Of a stretch of 64,000 nucleotides of DNA, positions 19,143 through 29,929 are shown piece by piece (the stretch's first letter is position 1; each line of letters begins with the position of its first letter). The notes beneath the pieces were generated by a model. That model was not told where the DNA came from. It did not search any database and saw only the letters and a list, made by a program, of their open reading frames with translations. Made by a program: the position numbers and the translations under genes. This DNA comes from Jejuia pallidilutea (GTDB lineage: Bacteria; Bacteroidota; Bacteroidia; Flavobacteriales; Flavobacteriaceae), in contig NZ_PVEO01000002.1 of NCBI RefSeq assembly GCF_002973595.1, positions 124,001 to 188,000 on the forward strand. Reading direction: 5' to 3'.

Positions 19143-20369
19143 CTACTTCTCGTTTAATAGTTTACCAATAGAGCCTGTAGCTTGTGGAATAAGCTCGTAC
19201 ACAAAATCTGGATTAATATGCGGCTCCTTTCTGTGAGACACATAAATTATTGCGGTATTACTTTCTTTAGCTATTTTATTAATTAATTCTGAAAAAATTT
19301 GTGCATCGGTATCATCAAGACCATTAGTAGGTTCGTCTAAAATAAGTAATGGTGGATGTTTTACCATAGCTCTAGCTATTAATACCAAACGCTTATGCCC
19401 ACTAGATAAAAAATGGAAACTTTTATCTTTTATATGATGCATGTTAAGCAATTCTAACCACTCTCTTGCTATTTTTAATTGTACATCGGTAGGATAGCTA
19501 TACAGCCCTATGGAATCTAAAAACCCAGAAACAATCATGCTCTCTATGGTATCTTTACGCTTAAACCCACGTAACATTTCTGAAGAATAAAACCCAATGT
19601 GTTTTTTTATGTCCCAAACAGTTTCACCAGTGCCCTTTTTCATTCCAAACAAGGTCATATCTTGCATATATCCTTTTGGGTTGTCTCCTGAAATTAATGA
19701 TAAAATTGTACTCTTTCCAGATCCATTTTGCCCTATTAACTGCCAAAATTCGTTCGGTTTAATTTGCCAAGAAATATTGTTTAAAATGGGTTTATTTTTA
19801 TAACTAAGGCTTACATTGTTTAAGGAAACAAGATATTGAAATGTTTTAAATTCTGTTTTGTAGGGTTGAGGCAATGTTTTTACAAAATGACTTGTAGGGT
19901 TACTTAATTTTACATTATCATATAGCTGTAAGTTATTTTTTTCAACTGTATAAATTGTATCGATAAAGGCTAAGAAATCGCGTTTTCTTGTGGCTATCTG
20001 GATAATTTTTGTCTTGTAACTTATGTCTTTAAGTATCGTTTTTATTTTAGACTGTGTTTCTACATCTAAACAATCAAACACATTATCTAAAACCAAATAA
20101 TCTGATACATCACGAGATAAAATATGATTTAATAACGCTCTTTTACGTTCCCCTTCAGAAGAATTTTTAAGACTATTATTTGTTTCGGTTTTAATGCTAA
20201 AACGTTCGTGACGGGTTTCTTCTTCAATAAATCGATTGATTGTTATTTCAGAAAAAATGGCACCCTTTTGAGGTGCCAATTCGGGGAAAAACTCCCCAGA
20301 AGTTATATTTTTTATAAGGTGTGTTTTACTTTCCTTATTCGATATGTAAATAATAATATGATTTTGCAC
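19143..20369 (-). CDS. Tandem ABC ATPase (ModF-like) with degenerate first half
   Basis: A 408-residue soluble protein with two ABC domains. The C-terminal one is complete: Walker A GQNGSGKST (213-221, K219), signature-like LSSGHKRLVLIARA, Walker B LLILDEPTNGLDD. The N-terminal half lacks a recognisable Walker A but keeps a signature-like SSEGERKRALL and a Walker B-like YLVLDNVFDCLD, so it probably does not hydrolyse ATP alone. E. coli ModF has a similar tandem layout. No permease is adjacent, so transport is not implied. Start is GTG at 20369; no ATG is available in front of the conserved part. Confidence 0.8.
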   Translation of the reverse strand: MQNHIIIYISNKESKTHLIKNITSGEFFPELAPQKGAIFSEITINRFIEEETRHERFSIKTETNNSLKNSSEGERKRALLNHILSRDVSDYLVLDNVFDCLDVETQSKIKTILKDISYKTKIIQIATRKRDFLAFIDTIYTVEKNNLQLYDNVKLSNPTSHFVKTLPQPYKTEFKTFQYLVSLNNVSLSYKNKPILNNISWQIKPNEFWQLIGQNGSGKSTILSLISGDNPKGYMQDMTLFGMKKGTGETVWDIKKHIGFYSSEMLRGFKRKDTIESMIVSGFLDSIGLYSYPTDVQLKIAREWLELLNMHHIKDKSFHFLSSGHKRLVLIARAMVKHPPLLILDEPTNGLDDTDAQIFSELINKIAKESNTAIIYVSHRKEPHINPDFVYELIPQATGSIGKLLNEK

Positions 20370-20392
20370 AATATTTTTAGTTTAGTGCAATA

Positions 20393-21253
20393 TTACAAAT
20401 CTTTAGTGTGAAAAGGTACTAATCCATCAATAGGTCTACGCTCGAAATTGCCAACTTTAAAGCCCATTTCTTCAGCTACCTCCCTTATTTCCTTTTGAGC
20501 AAAATATGCAATAGAACCCGCAAAATGTACAGGTACAGTTTTGAGTTCATCTTTAAATTGCATAATCATATTTTTAGCAAATAGGCGAATACCGTCTTTT
20601 ATTAATTTAATGGTATAATCTGAATCTTTGTGCAGAAACATAAACTCTGCAAAATTGGCTAAATATGCATTTGGACTTGGTTGTTTGTACAAATTGTACT
20701 TTATAAAATCTGCATCCATGTTATACTTAGCACCAAAAGCTATTTTTACATTTTCTGGCATGTGATTAAAGTAATAATCCCTTATAAGCTGTTTACCATA
20801 ATAATTACCAGAAGCATCATCCATAAGCGTATATCCAAGCGATTTAACACGTTGGTGCAATACTTCACCATCGTAATAACTACAGTTGGAACCAGTACCC
20901 AAAATACAAACCACAGCAGCTTCTTTAGGATGGCTAATTGTAGAGTATACAGCAGCTAAAGTGTCTTCGTTAACCTCAACATGAGCGTTAGCAAAAATAT
21001 CTTTTAAAACATCTGACAGTAGTTCTCTTGCGTTTTCGGTTCCACAGCCTGCACCATAGAAAAACACATGGGTTACTTTGTCTTTATTATCGTATAACTC
21101 TTTACTTTTATTGATGATTTTATATAGTTTTTTCTCACTTAAAATTGCTGGATTAAGGCCTTTTGTTCTCACCTTTTCCATTAATTTATTTCCGTTTGTA
21201 TCTACAGCCAACCAATCGGACTTTGTAGAACCACTATCAACAATTAAAACCAT
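20393..21253 (-). CDS. BadF/BadG-type sugar kinase (N-acetylglucosamine kinase-like)
   Basis: A 286-residue protein from the ATG at 21253; the frame is open 16 codons further up, but those would lie in the terminator. It belongs to the ASKHA fold: phosphate-1 motif VDSGSTKSDW at the N-terminus and ILGTGSNCSYYDG in the middle. Relatives include N-acetylglucosamine kinase, glucosamine kinase and BadF activators. With the NagB-PIG-L operon 17 kb away, amino-sugar phosphorylation is an attractive guess but not shown. It is the third gene after pfkA and gap on the same strand, behind an intergenic terminator that would give partial read-through. Confidence 0.75.
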   Translation of the reverse strand: MVLIVDSGSTKSDWLAVDTNGNKLMEKVRTKGLNPAILSEKKLYKIINKSKELYDNKDKVTHVFFYGAGCGTENARELLSDVLKDIFANAHVEVNEDTLAAVYSTISHPKEAAVVCILGTGSNCSYYDGEVLHQRVKSLGYTLMDDASGNYYGKQLIRDYYFNHMPENVKIAFGAKYNMDADFIKYNLYKQPSPNAYLANFAEFMFLHKDSDYTIKLIKDGIRLFAKNMIMQFKDELKTVPVHFAGSIAYFAQKEIREVAEEMGFKVGNFERRPIDGLVPFHTKDL

Positions 21254-21273
21254 AATTTTTTTGAGTATAAAAA

Positions 21274-21318
21274 AACTCCACAGGCTACTGTGCCAAAACA
21301 CAATAACTCTGTGGAGTT
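21274..21318 (-). terminator. Terminator or attenuator between gap and the BadF-type kinase
   Basis: On the - strand AACTCCACAG pairs with CTGTGGAGTT, followed by a run of seven T. Within the loop a second hairpin CACAG-TAGC-CTGTG can form with the same 3' arm, so two structures compete. It would end the gap transcript and limit expression of the downstream kinase. Confidence 0.75.
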
Positions 21319-21339
21319 ATTAGTAATTTACATTATTTG

Positions 21340-22362
<1,023 letters not shown>

Positions 22363-23349
22363 TTATGTGCTCATTATATCTGAGACACGAAGTAATTCTA
22401 AATTAATTTTCGATTTTCCTTTAATAGCTTGATCTAGAGGGGTTAATTCCATTTTATTATTTTTTAAACCAACCATGTAGTTAGTTTTACCCTCCATTAA
22501 AGATTCTACGGCCTTTACCCCCATTCTACTGGCAAGCACCCTATCGAAACAAGACGGAGAGCCACCGCGTTGCATATGCCCTAAAACAGACACTCTAACA
22601 TCGTAGCCTTCCATGTTTTCGTCTACAAAATCTTTTAGCTCAAAAATATTCTTTCCTATTTTATCGCCCTCAGCAACAATTACAATACTTGAGGATTTTC
22701 CAGATGTTCTACTCTTGTTTAAAGATTCTACTAAACGATCTAATCCTAAATCTTCTTCAGGTATTAAAATTTCTTCAGCACCACCAGCTATACCAACATT
22801 TAAGGCTATATGCCCAACATCTCGCCCCATAACTTCAATAAAAAATAATCTGTTGTGGGAACTTGCGGTATCTCTAATTTTATCAATAGCTTCTACTACA
22901 GTATTTAATGCTGTGTCGAAACCTAAAGTATGTGTTGTACCAAAAATATCGTTATCAATAGTACCGGGAATACCCATTACCGGGAAGCCGAATTCCTCAT
23001 TAAAAATCATAGCTCCTGTAAAGGTACCATCACCTCCTATAGCAACTAAGGCATCTATTCCTGCTTTTACAAGTTGGTCGTGCGCTTTTTTACGCCCCTC
23101 TTTTGTTCTAAATTCTTTAGATCGTGCAGATTTTAATATGGTACCGCCTTTGTTAATTATTCCCTTAACACTACGAGCACCTAAAACTTCAAAATCTCCA
23201 TTCATTATACCCTCGTAGCCTTGATAAATACCAACACATTCTATATTATGAAACGCACAGGTTCTTACTACCGAGCGAACTGCAGCATTCATACCTGGAG
23301 AATCCCCTCCTGAAGTAAAAACACCGATTTTTTTAATTTCTTTTGACAT
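22363..23349 (-). CDS. pfkA: ATP-dependent 6-phosphofructokinase
   Basis: A 328-residue enzyme close to the classical bacterial PfkA length. Motifs: GVFTSGGDSPGMNAA (ATP site), GGDGTF, PGTIDND with the catalytic Asp, and MGRDVGHIAL. It phosphorylates fructose-6-phosphate to the 1,6-bisphosphate. GGDGTF is the form usual in ATP-dependent enzymes, against GGDDT in pyrophosphate-dependent ones. First gene of the pfkA-gap unit; the 146 bp upstream are very AT-rich and hold the promoter, but no clear -7 box was picked. Confidence 0.96.
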   Translation of the reverse strand: MSKEIKKIGVFTSGGDSPGMNAAVRSVVRTCAFHNIECVGIYQGYEGIMNGDFEVLGARSVKGIINKGGTILKSARSKEFRTKEGRKKAHDQLVKAGIDALVAIGGDGTFTGAMIFNEEFGFPVMGIPGTIDNDIFGTTHTLGFDTALNTVVEAIDKIRDTASSHNRLFFIEVMGRDVGHIALNVGIAGGAEEILIPEEDLGLDRLVESLNKSRTSGKSSSIVIVAEGDKIGKNIFELKDFVDENMEGYDVRVSVLGHMQRGGSPSCFDRVLASRMGVKAVESLMEGKTNYMVGLKNNKMELTPLDQAIKGKSKINLELLRVSDIMST

Positions 23350-23495
23350 TAATTCTTTTTATTTCGAGGTAAAATTACTAAACAAAAACCATATTTATAT
23401 AACATATGTCATATTTTAATAATATATTAAAACTATAACGTTTTAGTTAACAAATAAGGAGTAATTATGAATAAAAATAGTAGGTTGCAAAGGTT

Positions 23496-26400
23496 TTAAC
23501 CTTCTTTTTTAGAGGATTTTATCGATATGAAACTAGGGAGTGCCTCGGTTTCCTGTGCTTGATTATTTTCTTTTGGAATGGTTTGTTGTTCTGGGTTTTT
23601 TTTGAATAAATTTCTAATGAGTTCCTTGAAGGTATCGAAGTCTACATTATAAGATAAACCAACGCCTTGTGTATAGCCTACGTTTTGACCAAAACTTTGA
23701 ATGTTATTTTCTCTATTGAATACTTTGGCAGATAATGTTCCATCTTCATTTAAAAGAAAATTAATCTCTAAATCTCCCGCAATAACAGTTTGTGTTTCTC
23801 CCGCGCCCCCTACCGGCACACCTACACTGCCGTTAAAAAATACCTTATCGTTTATTTGGGTTTGAAATGTGGCTACAACCCTATCATCGGTTTGATAATC
23901 TGGTCGGTTTTGTCCGGCTTCGTAATTAAAACCGAAATTAATTTTTCCATCTTCTGAAGTAAAAATACCGTTTACAATACCGTTTAGTCGTTCTGCAATA
24001 GTACCAGAAACATTTAACTCTCCTGAGCCTCTATTTTGAAACGAGCCTCCTGTAGCTAGGAAGTACAGTGCTTGGTTTTCTTTCTCAGCATCTGAATCTA
24101 GTCTATATTGTAATTCTGATTTTATTGTGGAATTAGCATTAGGGAACTCAAAATCAAAACTAGGTACTGGCCTTTCTAAATCGCCATTTAATGTAATATT
24201 TAATTCTACGGGAATGCTCCTATTTATTGGGTTGTCTAAAAGTGGGGACGGATTGGTTTGTGTTCTATAAGTTGCCAACATATTTATTTGTGCCTTTAAA
24301 GGGTCGCCTTCCCATGCCACGGTTCCACCTGGTTGTACTATAAATTGCTTTTGCACTAAGCCTCCATAGGCAAAATTGTAAACACCTTCAAACACAGAGA
24401 AATCGCCCCACATATCAAACTTTCCGTTTGTGTTTATTTCAACCAATAAACCGCCTACACCTCGCCCCTTTAAAGCATGCCCAGTTTCTTTATTTATAAT
24501 AATTTCTAGTTCGGCATCTTGGGTAACATCCAAATCGAAATCCAGTTCTAAACCTTCAACATCTTCTAATACAAAATCTTCTCCCTTTTCCCTAGCCTCT
24601 TTCTGCTCTGGCGTAATAAAATGTATAAACGAGTTGTCTCCAAAGGATTCCGTATCAGATAATGGTATTTTAAAAACTGTTCCTTTTTTAGTTTCTCCTA
24701 CCACGCTAATTACCAATTCTTCGGTTGGGCCATAAATGCTTGCCGTACCCCCAACAAAACCAGTACCATAATACAAGGATTCCTCTGCTGCTTTGGTATC
24801 TAAAACTAAAAGTCTATCGGTTGATAGCCCTAAACCTAATCTCCAATCTGATAAATTATTATGACTTAATTTACCATTTAACTCTGCCTTAGAGTTGTAT
24901 TTTGTATCTGTTAACTGTACATCACTAAACAAAAAACTCTGTTGTTCTAACCCAACTTTTACATTATCATTAAATTGATAATCTACATTTAAGTATGGTA
25001 TAGTAAAGCCTCCACCGTTTAGTGTAAGCGTTCCAACAATATCTGGTCTTTTTAAATCGCCCACAATGGTTGCTTCTCCAGAGGCATCGCCTCTAATATT
25101 AGACAAAACACCTGATAATAGAGGGTTAAGCGGACTTAAATTAAACCTATCGAACCCTAAATCTACATTTATACTTGTACTTTTTCCTCTTACTTTAATA
25201 TCTCCAACGGCATTAAAGCTCTGTTTTATATCGTCTTTAATACTAACATCTACATTGTAACTGGTAAGATCTTCGTTACCAATTATTTTGGCATTAAAAT
25301 CGCCCAAATAAAAATCGTTAACTTTAAAATTATCTACAACCACTGTAGAATTTGGTAAATAACTACCGTTTTGCTGAAGAATATCTAACTTACCATTAAC
25401 CCTACCATTAAGCTTTAAGCTGTCTATATCTGGAATTATCTTGGATAGCCTTACATCTTTAAACTTTAGTTTTAAATCTTTTTCTGTAGAATCTTTTATA
25501 AAACCAGACAAAGTAACCTCTTCCTTACCATGGTTGATGTTTAATCTATCTATTTCAATAGAAGATAAATCTTTAGTAAATGAAATTTTATTGAATTTAT
25601 CATCGCCACCATTAATATACCATTTATAATCCTTAACTGTAACATCTGACGTTTTAAAGCCTATTACAGAGTTATTTTCTTTGTTTATAGTATGGTAAAA
25701 ACTAAGGTTAAACTTATCATTATTGCGTTTTCCCCCAGAAAATTCTGAACGCATAAAAAGCGTATCGTTAATCGTTACATTGATTAAACTAAATTTTGAT
25801 GCGTTGTAATATTTGGTATTAATACTATCTACCTCCACATAGGTATTAAATAAAGGGTTACTGTTATCTACCTGTAGCTCTATATCCTTAACAAAATTGT
25901 CTAAAAGGTTTATTTGGGGCGATTTAAAGGTGAGTTTAAATTTATTTGCATCACTGTGTATACTGCCCCGTATAAAAGTGTTCTTACCTAGTTCTACTTC
26001 TGGGTACAGTACCTCTATTATTTTATTGTATATTTTGAAGTTAAAATTAATTCTTTGGTTATCTGCTACCGCATAGGGCTTGTAATTGGTATATATATTA
26101 CCAATAGAGTTTTCTAAAAGTTTAACTATATCGCGTACAGCAAATTCCCCATTTATACCACCTTCAATAATATCGGGAGAATCTATATCTACATATCGTG
26201 TTTTTCCTTGAAAACGTGAGGCTATTTTAAAACTTTTAAAATTATAGGTATCGTGTTCGTTTTTATAAGATGTATTTCTAAAAGTTATTCTACCATAGGC
26301 ATCATCTAGACTACTACTGTTCATGTTCATATTAACAGTACTTTTAAAAATAGAAATACTGTCTTTTTTAACGAAGTTTAACTTGTTTAAGTCTGCATAA

Positions 26401-27899
26401 TCAACTTCGGCCTCAAAATCGTATTTATTTATAACCTCAGAATAATCTATTAATCCGTTGAACTTTAGTTTTAAATTTTCGTCATTAACCAATAAAATAC
26501 CATCGAATATTTTGTTTCTTATTTTACCCGAAACTTGAGTTTTATTGTAATCGTAATTATTATAATTTAATTGAAATATATCGCCTTTTACTTCTGTATC
26601 TATGGTTTCGGCTATAAAACCATGTCCATTTACATCTAGGTCTAAAGACACCTGACCTACTTTAGGTTCTTCAATAAATGTACCTAAATTAAAGGTATCT
26701 AAAACTATTCGCCCTTTGTAGGAGGCATTATCAATATCGTTTATTTTAGTAATGTGCAAGTTAGAGTTTACAAACCCAAGCTCGGTATCCATTTTAATAT
26801 CAGCATCTACTTTTGATGCTGTAATTTGTGAGTTTCCTGTAATTTTAAATTTACCCAACCTATCGAAAGACGAAGGTATTGCTGCTCCCAGAACATTTGG
26901 CAATAGTGCTTTTAAATCTTTATAAGTTGATGTAAGGTTAGTAAACTCACCATTCATTAAAAAGTCGTTAGTGGCTTTACTAAACAGGTTTTTAAAATCT
27001 ATGTTACCGTAAACCTTAGTGTTTGTACTTGTAGTAAGTTCTAGGTTTTTAGCCTCTAAATCGTTAAGGGTTCCAGACAAATTAACACTAAACTTTGTGT
27101 GTTGGTTTTTACCAAATTCGTTATAAAATGTGTTTAATTCGTCCATTAACACATTAGAATCCTTAAATGAGGCTTCAAGCGTTACCTTATCTGTAAAAAA
27201 CTGTAAATCTTCGCGTTTGTAATAAAATTTAAGGTTTCCTTTTAAAACAGAGTTTTCAGTTTTAACTTCAAGCTTATCAAAAGTCATGCTAGATAAGGTG
27301 TACTTAAAATTGGTCATTAAATTTTTAACCGCTACACCTCTACTATCGTTAAAAGACAGTGTATTTATTCGCGTACTTACATCGCTGCCATTAATTAAAA
27401 AATTGGTAGCGTTAATGTTTAAATCATTAAATTCTAACACCTTGGTGGTTTCCCTGTTTTCGTCTAACAGCCTAAAGGTGCTATTGTAAATTGTTACATC
27501 GCTAGAAGACAACAAAAAACTACCTTCTCCTTCTTTTGGGTTATCGCCTTCTAACTTAGCAACAAAAACATCTAGATTGGTTTCTTGATAGTCTTTATAT
27601 GTTTTTATATTGAACACCAAATCCATAATATCAATATCCCCAAAAACCAACTGACCGTTCATTAGGTTTGAAAAACTTAAAATAGACGTGTTTAGTTCTT
27701 GAATATTTATAAGGGTATCTTGTTTAAAATCTTCAACATAAATATTTTTTAGCTCTACATCGCCATTAAATTGTAGCCCTACTTTTTCAATATTAATATT
27801 GGTTTTAAACTCTTGGTTTAATCGTTTGGTAGCATAATTACCTAAATTGGTTTGTACCGATGGAATAGAAAGAATAAGCACCAAAATAATGAAGAGCAA
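23496..27899 (-). CDS. tamB: TamB-like translocation and assembly module protein
   Basis: A very large envelope protein (about 1467 residues from the TTG at 27899). The long body is a repeated beta-strand tube (AsmA/DUF490 type), and the C-terminal 300 residues carry the TamB domain (for example GDLEINFLLNEDG, NFGFNYEAGQNR). Such proteins bridge inner and outer membrane and move lipids or assist outer-membrane proteins. The start is doubtful. Upstream of 27899 the frame stays open for 17 more codons coding a basic, hydrophobic anchor (KKVLKILYKIIAIIL) without ATG, GTG or TTG. An ATG at 27969 joins this anchor if one base is removed from a seven-base T run (27939-27945). See findings. Confidence 0.85.
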   Translation of the reverse strand: MLFIILVLILSIPSVQTNLGNYATKRLNQEFKTNINIEKVGLQFNGDVELKNIYVEDFKQDTLINIQELNTSILSFSNLMNGQLVFGDIDIMDLVFNIKTYKDYQETNLDVFVAKLEGDNPKEGEGSFLLSSSDVTIYNSTFRLLDENRETTKVLEFNDLNINATNFLINGSDVSTRINTLSFNDSRGVAVKNLMTNFKYTLSSMTFDKLEVKTENSVLKGNLKFYYKREDLQFFTDKVTLEASFKDSNVLMDELNTFYNEFGKNQHTKFSVNLSGTLNDLEAKNLELTTSTNTKVYGNIDFKNLFSKATNDFLMNGEFTNLTSTYKDLKALLPNVLGAAIPSSFDRLGKFKITGNSQITASKVDADIKMDTELGFVNSNLHITKINDIDNASYKGRIVLDTFNLGTFIEEPKVGQVSLDLDVNGHGFIAETIDTEVKGDIFQLNYNNYDYNKTQVSGKIRNKIFDGILLVNDENLKLKFNGLIDYSEVINKYDFEAEVDYADLNKLNFVKKDSISIFKSTVNMNMNSSSLDDAYGRITFRNTSYKNEHDTYNFKSFKIASRFQGKTRYVDIDSPDIIEGGINGEFAVRDIVKLLENSIGNIYTNYKPYAVADNQRINFNFKIYNKIIEVLYPEVELGKNTFIRGSIHSDANKFKLTFKSPQINLLDNFVKDIELQVDNSNPLFNTYVEVDSINTKYYNASKFSLINVTINDTLFMRSEFSGGKRNNDKFNLSFYHTINKENNSVIGFKTSDVTVKDYKWYINGGDDKFNKISFTKDLSSIEIDRLNINHGKEEVTLSGFIKDSTEKDLKLKFKDVRLSKIIPDIDSLKLNGRVNGKLDILQQNGSYLPNSTVVVDNFKVNDFYLGDFNAKIIGNEDLTSYNVDVSIKDDIKQSFNAVGDIKVRGKSTSINVDLGFDRFNLSPLNPLLSGVLSNIRGDASGEATIVGDLKRPDIVGTLTLNGGGFTIPYLNVDYQFNDNVKVGLEQQSFLFSDVQLTDTKYNSKAELNGKLSHNNLSDWRLGLGLSTDRLLVLDTKAAEESLYYGTGFVGGTASIYGPTEELVISVVGETKKGTVFKIPLSDTESFGDNSFIHFITPEQKEAREKGEDFVLEDVEGLELDFDLDVTQDAELEIIINKETGHALKGRGVGGLLVEINTNGKFDMWGDFSVFEGVYNFAYGGLVQKQFIVQPGGTVAWEGDPLKAQINMLATYRTQTNPSPLLDNPINRSIPVELNITLNGDLERPVPSFDFEFPNANSTIKSELQYRLDSDAEKENQALYFLATGGSFQNRGSGELNVSGTIAERLNGIVNGIFTSEDGKINFGFNYEAGQNRPDYQTDDRVVATFQTQINDKVFFNGSVGVPVGGAGETQTVIAGDLEINFLLNEDGTLSAKVFNRENNIQSFGQNVGYTQGVGLSYNVDFDTFKELIRNLFKKNPEQQTIPKENNQAQETEALPSFISIKSSKKEG

Positions 27900-28016
27900 T
27901 AAAATTATTGCGATTATCTTATATAATATTTTGAGTACTTTTTTTATGATTTACGATATTAAAACTCATTATACATAAACACAAAAACTAACACTACTTA
28001 ACTATGAAATAATGCC

Positions 28017-28024
28017 TAATTTTG
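28017..28024 (+). promoter_or_regulatory. Putative -7 promoter box TAATTTTG for tsaD
   Basis: Perfect TAnnTTTG match 77 bp before the tsaD ATG, in the divergent tamB-tsaD interval. No clear -33 box. Confidence 0.4.
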
Positions 28025-28100
28025 CAGTTACGAAATAAAAAGGAAAACAGATGTTTAACTTGTTTTCAAAATTAACAATTATTGTGCCTAATATTAAGTA

Positions 28101-29123
28101 ATGGCTAAACAAAATATTTTTATCCTTGGCATTGAGTCTTCCTGTGACGATACCTCTGCTGCTGTTATACACAACGGCAAGGTTTTAAGCAATGTTGTAG
28201 CAAGCCAAAAAATACACGAAGCATATGGTGGTGTAGTACCAGAACTAGCATCTAGGGCACACCAGCAAAATATTGTACCTGTAGTACACCAAGCACTAAA
28301 AAAAGCAAATATTACCAAGGCGCAACTTAGCGCTATAGCTTTTACAAGAGGCCCTGGTTTAATGGGAAGTTTATTGGTAGGTACATCTTTTGCTAAATCT
28401 CTTGCTTACGGTTTAAACATTCCCTTAATTGATGTTAACCACATGCAAGCACATATTTTGGCACATTTTATTGAAGAAACAAATTTTAAAAAACCACCAT
28501 TCCCATTTTTAGCTATGACTATTTCTGGTGGCCATACACAAATTGTAAACGTTGAAGATTACTTTAGCATGATGGTAATTGGAGAAACCATAGACGATGC
28601 CGTTGGTGAGGCTTACGATAAAAGTGGCAAGATTTTGGGTTTAGGGTATCCTGCAGGTCCTGAAATTGACAAACGGGCGCAATTAGGAAACCCTAAAGCG
28701 TTTACCTTTACCAAACCCAAAGTTGATGGGCTAAATTTTAGCTTTTCTGGGTTAAAAACGGCCATTCTTTATTTTATACAGAAGGAAACTAAAGCAAACC
28801 CCAATTTTATAAATGAAAATATAAATGATATTTGTGCATCTATACAATACACTATTATTGGCATTTTAATTGATAAATTAAAAAAAGCGACTAAAGCAAC
28901 AGGTATAAAACATATTGCCATTGGTGGCGGGGTTTCGGCTAATTCTGGTATTAGAAAAGCATTACAAGATGGAGAGCAAAAATTTGGATGGACCACCTAC
29001 ATTCCAAAATTTGAATATACCACCGATAATGCTGCTATGATTGCCATTGTGGGCTATTTAAAATTCTTAGAGGCCAATTTTGCCGAACAGGATATAATGG
29101 CTTCGGCACGATTAAAAATTTAG
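28101..29123 (+). CDS. tsaD: tRNA N6-threonylcarbamoyladenosine synthase catalytic subunit
   Basis: A 340-residue Kae1/TsaD protein. It transfers the threonylcarbamoyl group onto A37 of ANN-decoding tRNAs, with TsaB and TsaE elsewhere in the genome. The metal-binding motif HMQAH is at H114 and H118, the nucleotide site includes SGGHTQ, and the C-terminal DNAAMIAIVG motif is intact. ATG start at 28101, giving the family start ILGIESSCDDTSAA. Divergent from tamB, an arrangement I recall from other Flavobacteria. Confidence 0.96.
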   Translation: MAKQNIFILGIESSCDDTSAAVIHNGKVLSNVVASQKIHEAYGGVVPELASRAHQQNIVPVVHQALKKANITKAQLSAIAFTRGPGLMGSLLVGTSFAKSLAYGLNIPLIDVNHMQAHILAHFIEETNFKKPPFPFLAMTISGGHTQIVNVEDYFSMMVIGETIDDAVGEAYDKSGKILGLGYPAGPEIDKRAQLGNPKAFTFTKPKVDGLNFSFSGLKTAILYFIQKETKANPNFINENINDICASIQYTIIGILIDKLKKATKATGIKHIAIGGGVSANSGIRKALQDGEQKFGWTTYIPKFEYTTDNAAMIAIVGYLKFLEANFAEQDIMASARLKI

Positions 29124-29290
29124 TTTTTAGTAGGCAGTATTCAGCAAAATAATATTGATTAAGTATTTCGACTTTGGAGATTAGGGAACTTTTAGTAAGT
29201 TGTAAACAAACAATTCTTAAAAACTTATCTAAACCTAAAATTTATCATAGGGTTTAAAAATTAAATTTGAAAAAATTTAAAACAAACACC

Positions 29291-29929
29291 ATGAAACAAC
29301 ACCTACTATTGTTAAGTTTTTCAATTTTCACACTCCTACTAAATGCCCAAACAAGTACAGAAGAAGCTTTGGCAACCATAGAAACCCAAGAACAAGCAAA
29401 ACAATTTATTAAAGACAAATACAGCTTTAACAGCAAAATATTTGTTTTTAATGAAGAAAAACACAAAACCCAACTCGCTAAAGCCTTGTTTAAATTAGAA
29501 AAAGGACAGGTAAAACAAGAAAATAGCGAATACGATAAAACACTTTACAAAATTTTAGATAAAACTATCAGTTCGTATTACAGAGTTTCCTATATTTTTT
29601 TAGATGGCAATACCCATAGTCTAGAAAGTATTAACGCGCTTAGAAAAACATTAATTTTGAAGTACAACAACGGTATTTCGTTTAATGATTTAGCAAATAG
29701 GTATTCAATGGACACCAATGCTAAAAAAGGTGGAGACACAGGGTGGTTTACTCTTGGGAATATGCACCCAGATTTTGAAAACGCCATATCTACCAATGCG
29801 CATAACCTAAATGATGTTTATACAGTTGATATTCCCTCAAAAAATTGGTATTATGTAGTTTTACAAACCTATAAACCAAAAGATATTACCGAAATTGAAG
29901 TCCTAAAAATTATAGAACCTATAGACTAA
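29291..29929 (+). CDS. Exported parvulin-type peptidylprolyl isomerase (PpiC family)
   Basis: A protein of 212 residues. The ATG at 29291 starts a typical signal peptide (MKQHLLLLSFSIFTLLLNA), so the TTG 24 bp upstream is not needed. Residues about 95-205 form a parvulin/rotamase domain with the family motifs FNDLANRYSMD, KKGGDTGWFTLGNMHPDFE. It would help folding of periplasmic or outer-membrane proteins. The stop overlaps the rsmE start by one base (TAATG), so the two are translationally coupled. Confidence 0.85.
   Translation: MKQHLLLLSFSIFTLLLNAQTSTEEALATIETQEQAKQFIKDKYSFNSKIFVFNEEKHKTQLAKALFKLEKGQVKQENSEYDKTLYKILDKTISSYYRVSYIFLDGNTHSLESINALRKTLILKYNNGISFNDLANRYSMDTNAKKGGDTGWFTLGNMHPDFENAISTNAHNLNDVYTVDIPSKNWYYVVLQTYKPKDITEIEVLKIIEPID

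Noticed and set aside
22613-23218. A 201-codon forward frame opposite pfkA
   Set aside because: Antisense shadow of pfkA with no recognisable domain.
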